A DNA stretch of 64,000 bases from Cinclus cinclus. Lineage: Eukaryota; Chordata; Aves; Passeriformes; Cinclidae. A model generated the notes under the pieces. The model worked only from the letters and a program-made list of their open reading frames with translations. It did no database searches and was not told the DNA's origin. Positions 1 to 12,500 of the stretch are shown one piece after another. The DNA lies in contig NC_085049.1 of assembly GCF_963662255.1 (NCBI RefSeq), positions 23,344,142 to 23,408,141 on the forward strand. The letters are read 5' to 3'. The translations under genes were made by a program, and so were the position numbers. Numbering within the stretch: position 1 is the stretch's first letter; each line of letters begins with the position of its first letter.

Positions 1-1607
1 CACTGCTGTCAAAGCAGAACTGTTTCTTCATATTTGCGCTGGCTGTCTTATGGCAGAAGAACAATTCAGTGAAATCTTTATTCCGTCTTGATCCAAATTG
101 TGCTATTTTTGGTCCACAAAGCTCTATGTGCAGAAGGGAATTGTTGCTGCCACTGCAAAAATCTTACTGTAGAAAGCATTCCATTTTCTGCATCATTTTG
201 CCATAATGAAACTCCAGGAGAGAGAGATTTTAGTTGTAAAAAATATTGAAAAACTACTGAGTATGTGATGGCATAGAAAGAATAAGAAAGAGCAGCCTAT
301 ACCACAAGTCTTTCCCATGCTTGTGCCGTGGGGCCATTCAATAACATCAGGCGAATTTTGGCTCAAGTAACCTATCAGGAAGCAGCTCTGGGGCTATTCA
401 GACATCATGAAATCATGTACAACTTCACATAAGAAACAACTGGGAAAAAAAAAAGAAGGAAACTAGCTAAACACTAAAGTGATGTGTGCAAGAGAACTGA
501 GGAACACGTAAATGTGTCTCTGTTCAGCATTTGTGGGTGTTTAGGAGAGTCACAGGGAGCAGATTGAGCAATCCCAACAGTAAATACTGCTTAACACTTT
601 ATAAAAACATTATTTTGCTTCCTTATAGCCCTAGTAAAAATCATTCATTTAGGCTGACATTTTCCTGCCTCAGCCTCAAAATTTGGAGGAAGTATGTTCT
701 ATGTGGCTCAGCTGTATAAAAGCATTTTTAGGGAAAGAAATATTTTCCCCCACACCCTTACCAAGAAAAATACCCCAAAGCTTAAATTTATATTTTTCCT
801 CCAACTATCACTATTGACATATTTGATTAGCAGTGTTCAGCTTTGCTGTCAGTGTTAAGAAGGTATAAATGCTTTCTCCTAAACCTCACCTGTGGTTTTG
901 GAAGCAAAGGCCCACCCATAGCACTTACCCTTTTCCATATCTTTCCCCAGATGATGCACTCTATACTGAATTTCCAAAATCTGTCCCCCCATCACCCAAG
1001 GCCAGCAACTGTCCTGATCAGAGGGCTCCCACCCACTGACAGAGACTTTCACTTGTTCCCCACAAATATTGTTCAACTGGTGCTGCCAGCTTCTTTTTGA
1101 AGCCAGTTTTGAGTGTCACTAATATCTGCCCTGCCCTGAGCTGTTTTAATTCACTACCCTTCAGGGTTTTTTTTTTGTGGTTTTTTTGGTTTTTTTTTGT
1201 TTTTTGTTTTTTTCCCTGGTTCATTTCTTACAAGGTTAGTGAGTTGAACAAGCTCCTGGTAGTCAGAGTTCAGCAGAAACCCTTGGTGGTAAGAGAAATG
1301 CAGGATTTGTGACCTGCAGAGGAGAGGTTTTTGCAGCCTGTTCCATTCAGTGGTGTTGGACTGACAGGTTTGGTCTGCTTGTGAAAAGTTCAGCACACAT
1401 TAATCAACATTTGTTAATGCCAAAATATCAATATTCATGTACCAAGAACTGACCACTTAAAGCACTTAAATTGGGATCAGTTTTCAATTGCTGATTTGTT
1501 TCAGGATTAAAATAATCTATTTTCAGTGAAAAATCCCAATTCAGTGCCAAGTGAAGAGCCTGAATTAAGATAGAAAGACTGATTTCAGGATTATGGATCT
1601 TGTCTAG

Positions 1608-1697
1608 TGGAAGGTGTCCCTGCCCATGGCTGGGGGTTGGAATGAGATGATCTTTAAGGTCCCTTCCAACCCAAACCGTTCTGAGATTTTATGATTC
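1608..1697 (+). repeat. CR1 LINE 3'-end fragment
   Basis: Contains the CR1 tail wording: 'ggaaggtgtccctgcccat', then 'atgatctttaaggtccc' and 'ttccaacccaaacc', ending in a 'gattttatgattcta' tail. It is 5' truncated, as most avian CR1 copies are. Confidence 0.85.
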
Positions 1698-2877
1698 TAG
1701 GGTTATCATCCTGGGGAGCTGTTCCTGGTTAGACAGGTCCTTGGTTAAATAGTTGCAGTCTGGAGTACCCACCCTCCAGCCAGTGTTTGATGCTTCTGTA
1801 TCACTTCAGGTTCTGAGGAACCATTCCTTTTTTGTTTTTCTCTCAGGCAGCTTGCAGGACTTGTGGGTGATTGAGATCTCTTGTTGTACTGTTTTTTGGT
1901 CAAAATGTTACAGAAATGTTAGCGAAACCACTGAGGCTGCTTAAGGAACAGATTCACCAGTTCCCAGCAGGAACCTCCATCTACTTGGGTTTCCCCCTCT
2001 GTCACAGGTCCACAAACCCTAAAGGGGCACTGCATTTAATTCCTTTTTTTTTTCCAGACAAAATTAAAGAAAATAATTGCAAAGGTTGCTCTTAGGAAGT
2101 TTTTGCTTTCCCTGAGGCATTCCCCAAAACATTAAATGTCTCTGTGTTCCAGATTGGCTAATTCTGGGATGAATCTTCATTTGTATTTCTTGGATTTGTT
2201 TCAAATATTTCTTGGGCACCTTGTGCTCTCTCAGTTAATTCCATAATGTCCGTGATTGCTCCCAATCCAATAGTTGTGATTCAGATTAACATGCCTTTTT
2301 ACACATCTTAACTCTTCCATCCAAATCATTAATGAAGCTATTCAATAAGTCAGAATTTAGTGTAATTCCCTGTAGACTCCCAGTAAACACCTCCAACCCT
2401 ATTCAATGGATTGTCTTTTGTTCTTAAAGCTTGTTTATGTCCATTGAATCAAACTGCAATCCTTGCAGGAACCTCTGTGTGAACCATTCTGAGTTGTTAC
2501 TTCAGAATACAAGTCTAACTTTAAAATTCATCAGGTGTCAAGTCAGCCAGGAAAAGGTTCTTTAAAAGCCTGTTCTGACTTTCAGAATTTTGGTGCCAAA
2601 TGTTCATAGTCATTATTTAATGATTATTCCAAACGTGAGCACTGAAGGATGGGGAGAGGATGCTGCTCTGTGCTTGGAATGATTGGTCTGTCCTTTCTAA
2701 AGTAACATCTATGGTTCAATTGGGTTTTTGTTTCCCTTTTCCATTTATTTGCATTTTTTTTCCCTGGACATGCCCAGTGAGTGGCAGTCATACCCTACTG
2801 ACTGAGCTGGATGGCTGCTGGGGGCTCATCACCTTTGGTGGGCTGCAGAAAGGGCTAAAATGACTGAAAACAACCTG

Positions 2878-2972
2878 GGCTAGAGGAATATATTCCTGCC
2901 CATGGCAGGGGAGGTGGAGCTGGATGATCTCTAAGGTCCCTTCCAACCCAAACCCTTCTGGGATTGTCTTTA
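2878..2972 (+). repeat. CR1 LINE 3'-end fragment
   Basis: Contains 'cctgcccatggcagggg' and 'gatgatctctaaggtccc' then 'ttccaacccaaaccc'. A short, somewhat diverged 3' end of CR1. Confidence 0.8.
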
Positions 2973-3924
2973 CGTTTCCATGCTGTGAACACTCTTTCCA
3001 GTCTCAATAAAACCTTGTGCACGGTGTTGTTTAATTCAGTGTAAATACTTATATTTCCTTTACTGGTATGAAAATGTCAGATTTCTGTTTTGTTGCCATC
3101 TCACAGCATGAAACTGTTCAAGTTGCTTTCTTTTAGCAGTCAATAGTTTTTATTTTGGCCTCTGAGGGATTTGGTATTTCTCCTCTGTGGTGAAATGGAG
3201 AGAGAAAGACCTGAGAAGTGACGACTTCCAGCTTGGGATGGGGACTCTCTGAATCCCTCTAGCAGGACAAAAGTGTTCATTTGATCATGTCTTCAGACAC
3301 CTGGCTCTTTTCTCTAGAGCTGGCTTCAAAATAAAGGGAGAAATCCAGAATTTTTACTATGCTAAATCCAATTTTCCATGCATTGAATTGAGTAACTGCT
3401 TTTGGGGCCTTTGAAATAGTCACTGGTTCTATTACAACAGTACTTGATTTCTTTATGAGAAATTATAAAAAGAATGGATTTTTTTTTTCAGTTTGCAAAT
3501 AGGTATGGAGTTTCTTAACATTTTTAAAATTAATGTGAGAAGAAGAAAAAATGAAGCTGGAGTGGCTGCTTACCACACCAACCACACTAAAGTCAAAGGG
3601 TCATGAAAGAAAACAAATGCAGAAATTTCAAGTACATTTCACAAATGGATGAAAAATCACTTGTGATTCTTACTGTGCAAAAGTTTAACCTAGATATATA
3701 TTTGAAAGTTAAAAACTCAAATACTTTATTTGGTAATTATTTGCAGGACCAAAGGGAAATGAGTCAATCTTCTGGCACAGTGACCATCCTAGAGCAATCT
3801 CAGGGACTTTGAATATAGCTATATTTATTTGCTGTATTTTGTTTTATCCTCCATTATTTCTTGCTAATGGGCCATTCCGTATCTAGTGTTTACCTTGGCA
3901 GACAGGAAAACCATATGTAGAAAG

Positions 3925-3973
3925 GATTGTGGGACAGCTGTTAATTGTGGGATTGTGGGATTGATTGTGGGAC
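3925..3973. repeat. Short imperfect tandem repeat of 'attgtggga'
   Basis: The unit 'attgtggga' occurs four times within about 50 bp, with two of the copies adjacent. Likely local slippage. Confidence 0.6.
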
Positions 3974-4149
3974 ATGAGTTAATACATGAGGTTAGCTATG
4001 TTTTGTGGTCAGGCACAGTAGTTTGTGAGATGGAATCACCATCACCCAGCTAATAATGATGTTTTAAAACATGTTTTGTTGCAATTAGGAAAACATTCAA
4101 GATTTTGAGGTTTATTTTACTGAATACCCAACTGCTGTTCCTGTGTTAT

Positions 4150-4510
4150 TGAGTCACTGAATGGTTTGGTTTGAAACAGACCTTCAAGATCATCTCCTTC
4201 CAACCCCCTACCATGGGCAGGGACACCTTTTACTCTCCCAGGCTTCTCAGAGCCCCATCCAACCTGGCCTGGAACACTTCCAGGGATGGGGCAGCCACAA
4301 CTTCCCAGGACATCCTGTTCCACTGGTGCCTCAGGACCCTCTGATCACATCAAGTCTAAATCTCTCTTCTTTTAGTTTAAAACTCTTCCCTTTGTCCTAT
4401 TCCTACCTGCCACTATAATAAGTTGCACTCATTCTTTTTTATAAGCTCCCTTTAAATACTGTAAGGCTGCAGCCTTCTCCAAGCTGAACAATCCCAGCTC
4501 TCCAAGCTTT
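4150..4510 (-). repeat. CR1 LINE fragment, reverse orientation
   Basis: On the plus strand it reads 'aagatcatctccttccaac', 'atgggcagggacacctt', 'gagccccatccaacctgg', 'ccagggatggggcagcca', later 'aactcttccctttgtcct' and 'ctccaagctgaacaatccca'. These are the reverse complement of the CR1 3' region in order. About 360 bp long, 5' truncated. Confidence 0.88.
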
Positions 4511-5730
4511 ATCAAAAATCAATGTGCTGAGTGAGATTCCTAAAGTTTGTCCATGCTTGCAGCAGCTTGGGAAAAGAATTTTTGCTTCAATCACTGAAAA
4601 GGTGTGGGTGACATGGTGCAAGAAGACATGAAGTGTACAAAATGTTGAGGTGTGCTAAGGTGTACTGTGCTGGTGAATTATCTACAGGCTGACTTCCAGT
4701 GTTTTACAAATGCATTTGTTATTATAAATTGTACGGTGAATTCCTCAGGCAAACCTATTTTTGCTCCACAGTTACTGCAGATTACTCAGAGGAAATACTC
4801 TTTCAAGTGTTTATTATTCACCAGTCATTGTTTGCCCTGAATGTCACATCAGTCACCTGGTTTCATTTCTGCTTCCTGACCTGATAACTTCCAAGCCCAA
4901 AGGAGCTTTTAAGAAAGCTGCATATCATGATTACCAGCATAAATATTTGTGCAAATACATGTCTAAATGCAAGTACTAACAAAGTGCTCTCTTGCTGAGG
5001 TCATAATTATCAACAAAAATTTGCCTGAGTGTTCACAGATGTTAAATGAAGGGGCGGCAGCTTCTCTTTTAAGTCAGTTTGGGATTTGGTAGCTCAGGTA
5101 GAATTTCTTTCCCAAGTTTTTTGGGGTTTGGTGTGGGTTATTTTGTGTTTTGGGTCACCCAGTTGTATTATGGATTACACAAAGTTTAAATTTCAGAGAC
5201 GTTACTGCTAGTGTGGAGGCAAGACAGGGAAAGGTGATGAAATTAGGCAAGCACTAGATCTTTTACAGGAGTGAGAACAACTTGAGTGAACAGCTCAGGG
5301 TGATGCCAAGCTGTGGAGCGGCTCGCCACTGGATGTCAGTGTTGCTCGGCAGTTCAATGCAGGAATCTAATCTCCACGATATCTTCTATCCTTTAGGGAT
5401 GACAATACTTCTGGGAAAGGCAACTGCTTAAGTGAGGAGCGTAACTGTTATTGTGGCTAAGGAAAGGGAAAAGAATTCCCAGCACTGCAGAGACTGGGAT
5501 GGTCTAGGGATGGATTTAAAGATGGTCCTCCTGTGTTTGGATGTCTTAATAAATACTGGAAGGTTTTTAATAGCTGAGATCTTTCATGTAGCTGCAATAA
5601 ATCAGACACTAAGAATAAATATTTTTTACTACCTACTAGCATAACACACTAAAGCAATATAAGATTTAGTTTTATAGTCTCCTGTGACTTTTCTGTTACA
5701 TCTCTTATTTCTCTCCTCTTTTCTTCCTAG

Positions 5731-5874
5731 GAAATGCCATTGATTTTGTGGTCCAGAATGCAATGTCAGAATCCCACGGGGGCAGACCCAGCGCATCAAA
5801 GGTTGCGATTGTCATCGTGTCGGGGAGCTCCCAAGATGCTGTGGAGGCTGCTGCCCTTTCTGCAAGAGTGAACA
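5731..5874 (+). CDS. VWF: VWF exon (human exon 31 equivalent): A3 domain
   Basis: Residues 1-47 plus split codons at both ends (2 nt in, 1 nt out). Encodes part of the A3 fold (collagen-binding in mammalian VWF): a helix followed by the central strand 'SKVAIVIVSG' and the helix 'SQDAVEAAALSARV', which align with the human A3 segment around ASKAVVILVTD. The acceptor is 'tttcttcctag' and the donor 'gtaaac' at 5875. The A3 start, including the MIDAS-like loop, is upstream of the window. Confidence 0.95.
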
Positions 5875-7087
5875 GTAAACCTCGTTTCACTGTCACTATT
5901 TATAAGTAGAGTTGTTAATTTTTGAGCAGTAAGCTAGAACAAAAGATGGAAAATTAGGACACTGGTGTGTTCATCTAAGTTCTGGAGTTACTGTGAGTAG
6001 TGTTGTGGTAAGGAACAGACCTGAACAAAACATGCCCTGCCAAGCTGCCTTTGAGGTATTGTGAAATTCGGGACCAATCTGCGATTAAGGCTGACAGCTT
6101 CCCCAGGACTCACAAATTAATAACATTTCATTTTCCAAGATCCTGTGAGCAGACAGGGATAACAGAAATGTGGTCTAATAGCATAAATTCAATACTGTTT
6201 TAGTACAGTGAAACTTGAAAGATTTACTCTAGTAATGATAAATAAAAATAATCATCATAATCATGAAGATAATAATGATGATAATAATAATTAGAGGTTT
6301 TGGTCAGATTCTGCACTGACCTCTACAGGAATATACTTTTGCTATCAGTGTGCTGCCTGATGATTTTTCAAGTTCTCTGGCTGCTGTTTCTGTAGCTCAA
6401 CTTCCTCAGGTGTTCAGCTGAGCAACTTTGACTTCGTTTGAAGGTTGCTCTGGGAATTATTGAGTAAGACATGGACCGTATAATAACAATCAACTGTTAT
6501 TTTTAATTAAATGGTTTGAAAATAATCCAATTGCCATGTAACTAAAGAAAGAAAACAGCATATTGAAATTCTGTTTGTTTGTTTGTTTTTTTTATTTTAA
6601 AAAGAGGGAAGATATTGTCATTAAGTCTGCAGGTGTGTTTTGTTGCCCATGAATAATTTTCTTATGCTTGGGACTAATAGAGCCCATTTTAGCTAACGGT
6701 GTGATTAGAGCAGCACCATTTCAGCCCTTAGTTGCCTTTAGACAACATGGGGAGAATGATGCAAGTAAAACATGAAAATTAATTGTTGGAGAAAAACTTT
6801 TCCTTTTCCTTTTCCTTTTCCTTTTCCTTTTCCTTTTCCTTTTCCTTTTCCTTTTCCTTTTCCTTTTCCTTTTCCTTTTCCTTTTCCTTTTCCTTTTCCT
6901 TTTCCTCTTCCTCTTCTTTTCTCTTTATGTTGGAAAAGATCTTTAAGATCGTCATGTCCAGCCATTAACGAAGCACTGCCAAGTGCCACATCCTTTACAT
7001 ACTTCCAGGGATGAACACTCCACATCTATGAGCAATGGTTTTCTCCTGTGCCTTGCCTATTTCAAACCCTTCCTTCCCTTTTCCTAG
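5875..7087 (+). other. VWF: VWF intron with a long pyrimidine microsatellite
   Basis: 1213 bp. Contains A/T-rich 'aataat/gat' low-complexity DNA (about 6236-6293) and the TTTTCC array at 6798-6905. The acceptor 'ccttttcctag' ends at 7087. Confidence 0.9.
6797..6926. repeat. (TTTTCC)18 microsatellite in a 130-nt pure pyrimidine tract
   Basis: Eighteen perfect TTTTCC units (6798-6905) followed by 'tcttcctcttcttttctcttt', with no purine from 6797 to 6926. Translated, it gives meaningless Phe-Pro or Gly-Lys periodic ORFs. The tract ends 161 bp before a VWF A3 exon. Confidence 0.97.
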
Positions 7088-7252
7088 GGGTATCCCTGTT
7101 CCCAATTGGCGTTGGGAACAGATATGATGAAGAGCAGCTGAGGACTTTGGCTGGGCCATCTGCTGCTAACAGAATCATGAAGCTCCAGAATTTTGAAGAT
7201 TTGTCCACTATGATCACATTGAACAGTGAATTTATCAAAAAAGTATGCATGG
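7088..7252 (+). CDS. VWF: VWF exon (human exon 32 equivalent): end of A3 domain
   Basis: Residues 48 (split) to 102, plus 1 nt. Encodes 'VSLFPIGVGNRYDEEQL', which aligns with human VTVFPIGIGDRYDAAQL, then 'LAGPSAANRIMKLQ' and the final helix ending 'KKVCM'. The Cys is the A3 C-terminal cysteine, expected to pair with one at the domain start outside the window. Donor 'gtaagt' at 7253. Confidence 0.97.
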
Positions 7253-9484
7253 GTAAGTCCAAAAGGCATGGAGCATAACACAAAAATCAAAATACTAAGC
7301 CAGGATGATTTTTCTTGATATTAGAAGACAATCGGATGCTCTATTGTTAGTGTTCCACTGACAACTATTGCAAATGTTGACCTAGACCACTACCATCACT
7401 TAGGTGTGAAACCAAATATGAACCCTTTATATAGGTATCCAGCTGCTATTCTAGTTAGCCCAATTCCAGCAAGGCTTTTAGAGCTGCTTAGGCCTGAACT
7501 TTCAAGTTACCACCTTAATAAAAATCAAGCTTGATAAAAATCAGTAGCTAAAGGACACCAGGAAAGTTGAAGCTGTCATGAATGAATGGGGCATGGTTCA
7601 GAAATGTTGTGAGCAAAGATTTCAAGTTATGTGTTTTTCAGACATTGTTATGTGTATGTCTGCAGAAAATTCAGCTGAAGTAGAAGGCAAAAAGAAATAT
7701 AATAAAGAACTTCCTTTCCTGGGGAAAGAGATACTGGGAACAAAGGTGTAAAATGTTTTAAAGAAGCATTCATTTATTTGTAGATGACAGCACTCCTTCT
7801 CTAAGGAACATTGCTTCAACACTGACCAGGATTTTACTTCTTTTACCTCCTTGGTCTTGATATAGATATTTTTCCCTCATCTAGTTTTTGTTCCTGTTCC
7901 AATAACATCCACACGTTCTCACCACAATCCACTGCCTCATGGTGTTAGTCATTGCACAGGTTTTTGCAAGCATTATGAGGGCTTAGTTACATCTCCACTA
8001 CAATAAATGGACTTTTTTTTTTTTTTTTTGTGGAGCCAAGGACCTCTGAGAATGAGGAAGTTGCAGAGTGTTCACAGCCCAGCTTGGAGATATCCGATCA
8101 GCGTCCACTGGGATCACTTCTGGCGTTTTAAAATCTCTCCAGAGCATCAAACAGCTGCCATTTTCTAGATTTAGACAGCTGCCATTTTCTTTCCTCTCTT
8201 TCTAAAATAAGCTTTTAAAGATGTATTTCCTCTCTTCACACTGTAAAATATGTGATTTTTTTCTTGCTGTAAATTACATTGATCCAAGATATAGGATGGG
8301 GAGCAGGAATTTGGAACCAGTAACTATTTTCTTATTGCAATCTGTGCTATAACCTATCAGTACTAGAGGTGAAAGCATTGTATTTTTTATGAAATCTTTT
8401 CCAACAGCTCAAAAAGCCTTGAACTACAGATATCTTCAACACCTAAATTCTGAGAAATTTAGATCTCCCTTTTGCTGATGGAGAAGACTTTGTTAGGGGA
8501 TGAAAAACTATTTTTTTTTTCCTTTTTGGAGGGGATTTTTTTTGTTTGTTTGGATTTTTTTTTCCTGTTTGTTTTATTTTATATAAATTTCATACAAGCT
8601 GTAAAGTATTATTTTCCCCTCTAGACTCATACGGTTGGATTTCTCGTGCAGAGGGAGTCTTGCCTTTTGTATGGAAGTGTACCAAAAATAATACCATTAA
8701 AAAAAGGTTTAAAAGAGTTCCTAAATGATTTTAAAATACATTACTTATCCTGGAAAAGACAGAGGAGAGAGTGTATATAGGATAGCATAGTCTGGTATTC
8801 TACAAAGAGTTTGCTAGTCAGCATTTTAATTTCCTAGAGACTTTGTCATGCCATAGTACAGAAATGAAATTGCTTCCAAAAGATATTTAGGTGTGTAATG
8901 AGAGCATACAAAAATAGAAACTGCAATACAGCGGGTACCCTGTGACCATTTAACTGATTATATGAAAAAAATGCTCATCTCAGTCATGCCTGAATGTAAG
9001 GAAACAGAATTTGAGTGTTCTTATTGAAGCTATTTGCATAGATATGCTCTAGTGATCTTTCTGCATTTAATAAATGTGGGTGTAGAAATTCTCATTACCC
9101 GCTGAATTCCAGGAATGTTCTCAATTGATCACAAGATTCTGAGGTAAGGCTGAGCTGTGCCTCAGAGTCAAAGCCATGCTCATCCTTTAAGCACCATCTG
9201 GGCAGAGCTGTGTCTGTACAAGGAATGCTGTAGAATTGCAGCCCAGTTATTGCTCATGGGGTTTTTTGGGACCCCTGTCATTGTTTTTGCCTTTTGTGTC
9301 TTATTCTTGTACACTTTGGCCTGCAGACCTCAGGTAGGGATTCACACACTCTAGCACAAAAGTCCCCAAACTTCTCACAGCTTAAATCAAGTTTTTAAGT
9401 TAGCAATCTGCATTTTGGTGACCACCACTTAAAAGGCTGGATAAGGAAGTGGGATGACTAAAAACATGTCTGCTTCTCTTTCAG
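7253..9484 (+). other. VWF: VWF intron
   Basis: 2232 bp. Holds an 18-nt poly-T run near 8012, a 16-bp direct repeat 'acagctgccattttct' at 8151-8166 and 8175-8190, and T-rich low complexity around 8510-8580. No exon or known repeat family recognised. Acceptor 'tctctttcag' ends at 9484. Confidence 0.85.
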
Positions 9485-9528
9485 ACCCAGTCAGAGAATG
9501 CATAGATGAGGATGGAAACAAAAAGAGA
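9485..9528 (+). CDS. VWF: VWF exon, 44 nt: A3-D4 linker
   Basis: Residues 103 (split) to 117. Encodes 'PVRECIDEDGNKKR', matching human FVRICMDEDGNEKR just after A3. Flanked by 'tttcag' and 'gtaagt', and joins the next exon in phase 0. Too short to be found as an ORF; identified from phase and homology. Confidence 0.94.
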
Positions 9529-12500
9529 GTAAGTATATTGCCTGGATTGGCCATCTGGCTTTTAAGTTGCACAGTTTGTGCAAGAACATGAATTTCTTCA
9601 CAGATTACCTAAAACAAAAAGTGTGGGACAATGTAAATAATTATCTTGGAGGGGGGATAGTGTTGGCTTTTGAACTGATGGGATAACTTTGCACACAGAG
9701 GAGGCTTCCTCTAACATCACCTCATCTTGGGGAGTGTTGAATCTTATTGAAGTCAGTGCAGAACCAAAAGTTGTGACAGTGTTTGTCTTCCCTGACAACA
9801 AAAATGCATTTCTATCTCCTGGTGAGAGGACTTCTGGGACAGCTACACATGGCCAAAATAAAGGTGCATGTGCAGGGGCAAGGTTACTGTCCAGGCCCTG
9901 TCCTTCTGCTAAAATTACAAATATTTTGTCCCTATGACAATTTTACAGGAAGATAATTACTGTGTGATTGTTCAGTCTCTAGGGAAAATCGTCTCTTTAG
10001 CAGTGCAATCAAATTTCCTGGAGTTTGTGCAAAAGTTATTAGTCCTGAGAAAACGCTCAGAAATGTCTGATCTCTCAAAAATGATCCCACTCTAAGAAAT
10101 TGATGTTCCAGGTGTTATAAATGGTTCAGATTCTTCTTCTCAGGTGAAATGCCAAGGTTTTTCAGAATGTATGATACTTCATGTATTTTAAAATATTAGC
10201 ATAAGCTTGTGGCATGTTTTCTAGTAGGGATCAGTTATGAGCTCTACTCTAGGATTCATCTTGGATTTTCAATACATTAGAAGTATTTTTCCTTTGTGAA
10301 GATATGACTGTGAAGAAGGATGTGGCTAATAAATGAATATGAATTATCTGAACACAGGAAACATATCAAAGCTGCCTTACGTAGCCTCAATCAGCTGGTC
10401 AGAACATAGGAAGGCTTTAGCTAAAGCAGACACTAAGTATAATCTGATGGCTTTGAGGCTGACAGCTTAAGAAAAAAAAAAAACCACAACAAACGAAAGC
10501 TAAAGTTGAAAAAATACAAAAAACCCCCAAAAACCCCCAGATTCCTGTCTGCAGTTTATACTGCATGTGTCCAAGCCTCGGGGCTCCTAGCAGCAGACAC
10601 AGGTACATGTAGATAAGTGCTGGGAAGGCTAAGCTTGAATTTCAGACATGTCAGGTTTCATTTTTGGGGGTGATAAACTTAAAGCACAATTTCCGTTCTG
10701 GCTGAAATGCTTTTAGAAGGAACCAGACCGGGCTCCAATCCATATAAAAATGAACCGCAATTTCAAATGGCAGCCTTTAGGGGGATTTGGAGTTGCCTCT
10801 TCTGTCAGCCAGGAAAAAATAGGTGTTGAAGGCACTGTGAGGCCACAGCCTTCTGGTGCATCCCGTGGAGTCTACAGGACACTGGGGAAGTTCCTGCCTC
10901 TGTGGTGCAGCATCCTCTGCTGCGCCTCACTGGCTCTAAGGTGCCACTGTTCTGTTCTCCTCCTCCAGAACAGCCCACAAATCCACAGGGATGAAGAATC
11001 AAGGCTCTTCCTTCCCTGATTCAGAAAACACAGGCTTTTATATCGGCTTCATAATCTTTCAGGCGTTGCTCAGAGAGTTCTTGCAGGAGGCTCAGCTCCC
11101 CAGCCGGGATGTCTGTCATGCACCTGGAGATTGTGGGAACTGATCTCTTGTAGTTTGCAGGGAAATCTGAGTTCTCAGGATCAAAAATCTCAGTTTAAAT
11201 CCTATCAGTGTCGGGAATGTTATGATTTGTTGCTTTTTCATGTTTTGGTTTGTTATTACCCCTATCCCTGGGAGTGGCTGTAGAAGGAATATTCTTGATT
11301 AAGGTCATTGTTAGCAGCAGATCAAATGTACTGGCTCAGGACAAAAATCTGCCCAACCCCTTGTATTCTGTGGCCAAATATAGGAGCCAGGGAAACAATG
11401 TTAATAAATACATATAAAAATTCCCTGAATTATCCCAGCCATAAACCATTTGTTACTCAGGGATACCCAGAGCTGCAAGTTACACCTCTGTGGATTTGAT
11501 AGTGCTCGCTAGTTTTGTCCTCTGTGAGTTTTTTCAGCTGTTCTTTGAATCCTTGGACGTTTTTAGTACTCATCAGATCCACTGGCAAGGGATTGCAGGA
11601 GTGCCAAACATAGGCTGTGTAAAGAAACACTGGTTTAATGTTTTAATTGCCAGCTGGGAGAATATCAGAACAATTGTGAGAAATCATGAGAATTTTACTT
11701 TTTTTAACATAGTTAATTTTCATTAGTCTTGACATTTTTGAAATTTGAAACTTTAGAAGCAGGCATAAAGGTGATAATAGAAGTGTAGGTTTTTGTCTTA
11801 TAATAGTGATATTTCCTCATGAAGTGATCTCTAGAGCAATTTGCATTTCTAGGCTGTTTAAAGTTGCAAACCCCACATTCTTGAGCTGTTACCATGGCTC
11901 TTGTAGTATTGTTCCTCTCTTGGCTTAAAGAACAGACAAACAAACAAACGACCTATCCTAAACTAAGAGATAAGAGCCAAGGGAGCTGCTGAGGTGTGTG
12001 GGTCTCCCTCCTGCAGATGCACAGTGAGACACAGAGTATGAATGTCCAGGTCTGTAGGTTCAGAGCTCCCTCAGAGAGGAAGTCTGAGGCTTCCTGCAGT
12101 GTCCTGGCAGACTTATCCTTCACAGCTTAGAAACCCTGATTTTGCTCTTTCCTTTCTGTCCTGCTTTTGTTCCTACAGTTTCATATCAATTGGGATTTTA
12201 CCACTCGACTTTTTTTTTTTTTAAACGTCCTGTGCTTTGCCTTTCTTGTCCAGCTCTGAGATGTTTTCAAATAAATGTCCTATTAAAGAGTGAAATAAAA
12301 CCAATTAAATACGTATGGAAGTCAGACTTGCACAGCTGTATATGTACCCTTCCAGGTGCTCCAATTTCAGTGAGCTGTAGAAGAGAGAACTGTAATTAAA
12401 AAACATTCTATCCTTCCTATGTAAATACTTTTGCCATCCTTAAAGCTCTTCTTGTTACTTTTTCACAGCTTCCTCCTGGCTCACAAGCCTGAAAAAAGTA

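Larger units (their letters stand above)
1..5730 (+). other. VWF: VWF intron (partial) upstream of the first visible exon
   Basis: Non-coding; ends at the acceptor 'ttcttcctag' (5721-5730). It holds two short forward CR1 3' ends (near 1608 and 2878), one longer reverse CR1 (about 4150-4510), a T-rich stretch with G interruptions (about 1167-1215), and a short 'attgtggga' repeat (about 3925-3973). I looked for the preceding A3 exon and found nothing resembling it, so it lies before position 1. Confidence 0.8.

Noticed and set aside
4117..4418. ORFs on both strands near 4.1-4.4 kb
   Set aside because: Inside a reverse CR1 fragment.
1..5700. Search for the preceding A3 exon(s) of VWF
   Set aside because: No stretch resembling the first half of A3 was found, so it lies outside the window.
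6738..7025. Open frames of alternating Phe-Pro, Ser-Phe or Gly-Lys over 6738-7025 on both strands
   Set aside because: Direct translation of the TTTTCC microsatellite; no coding meaning.
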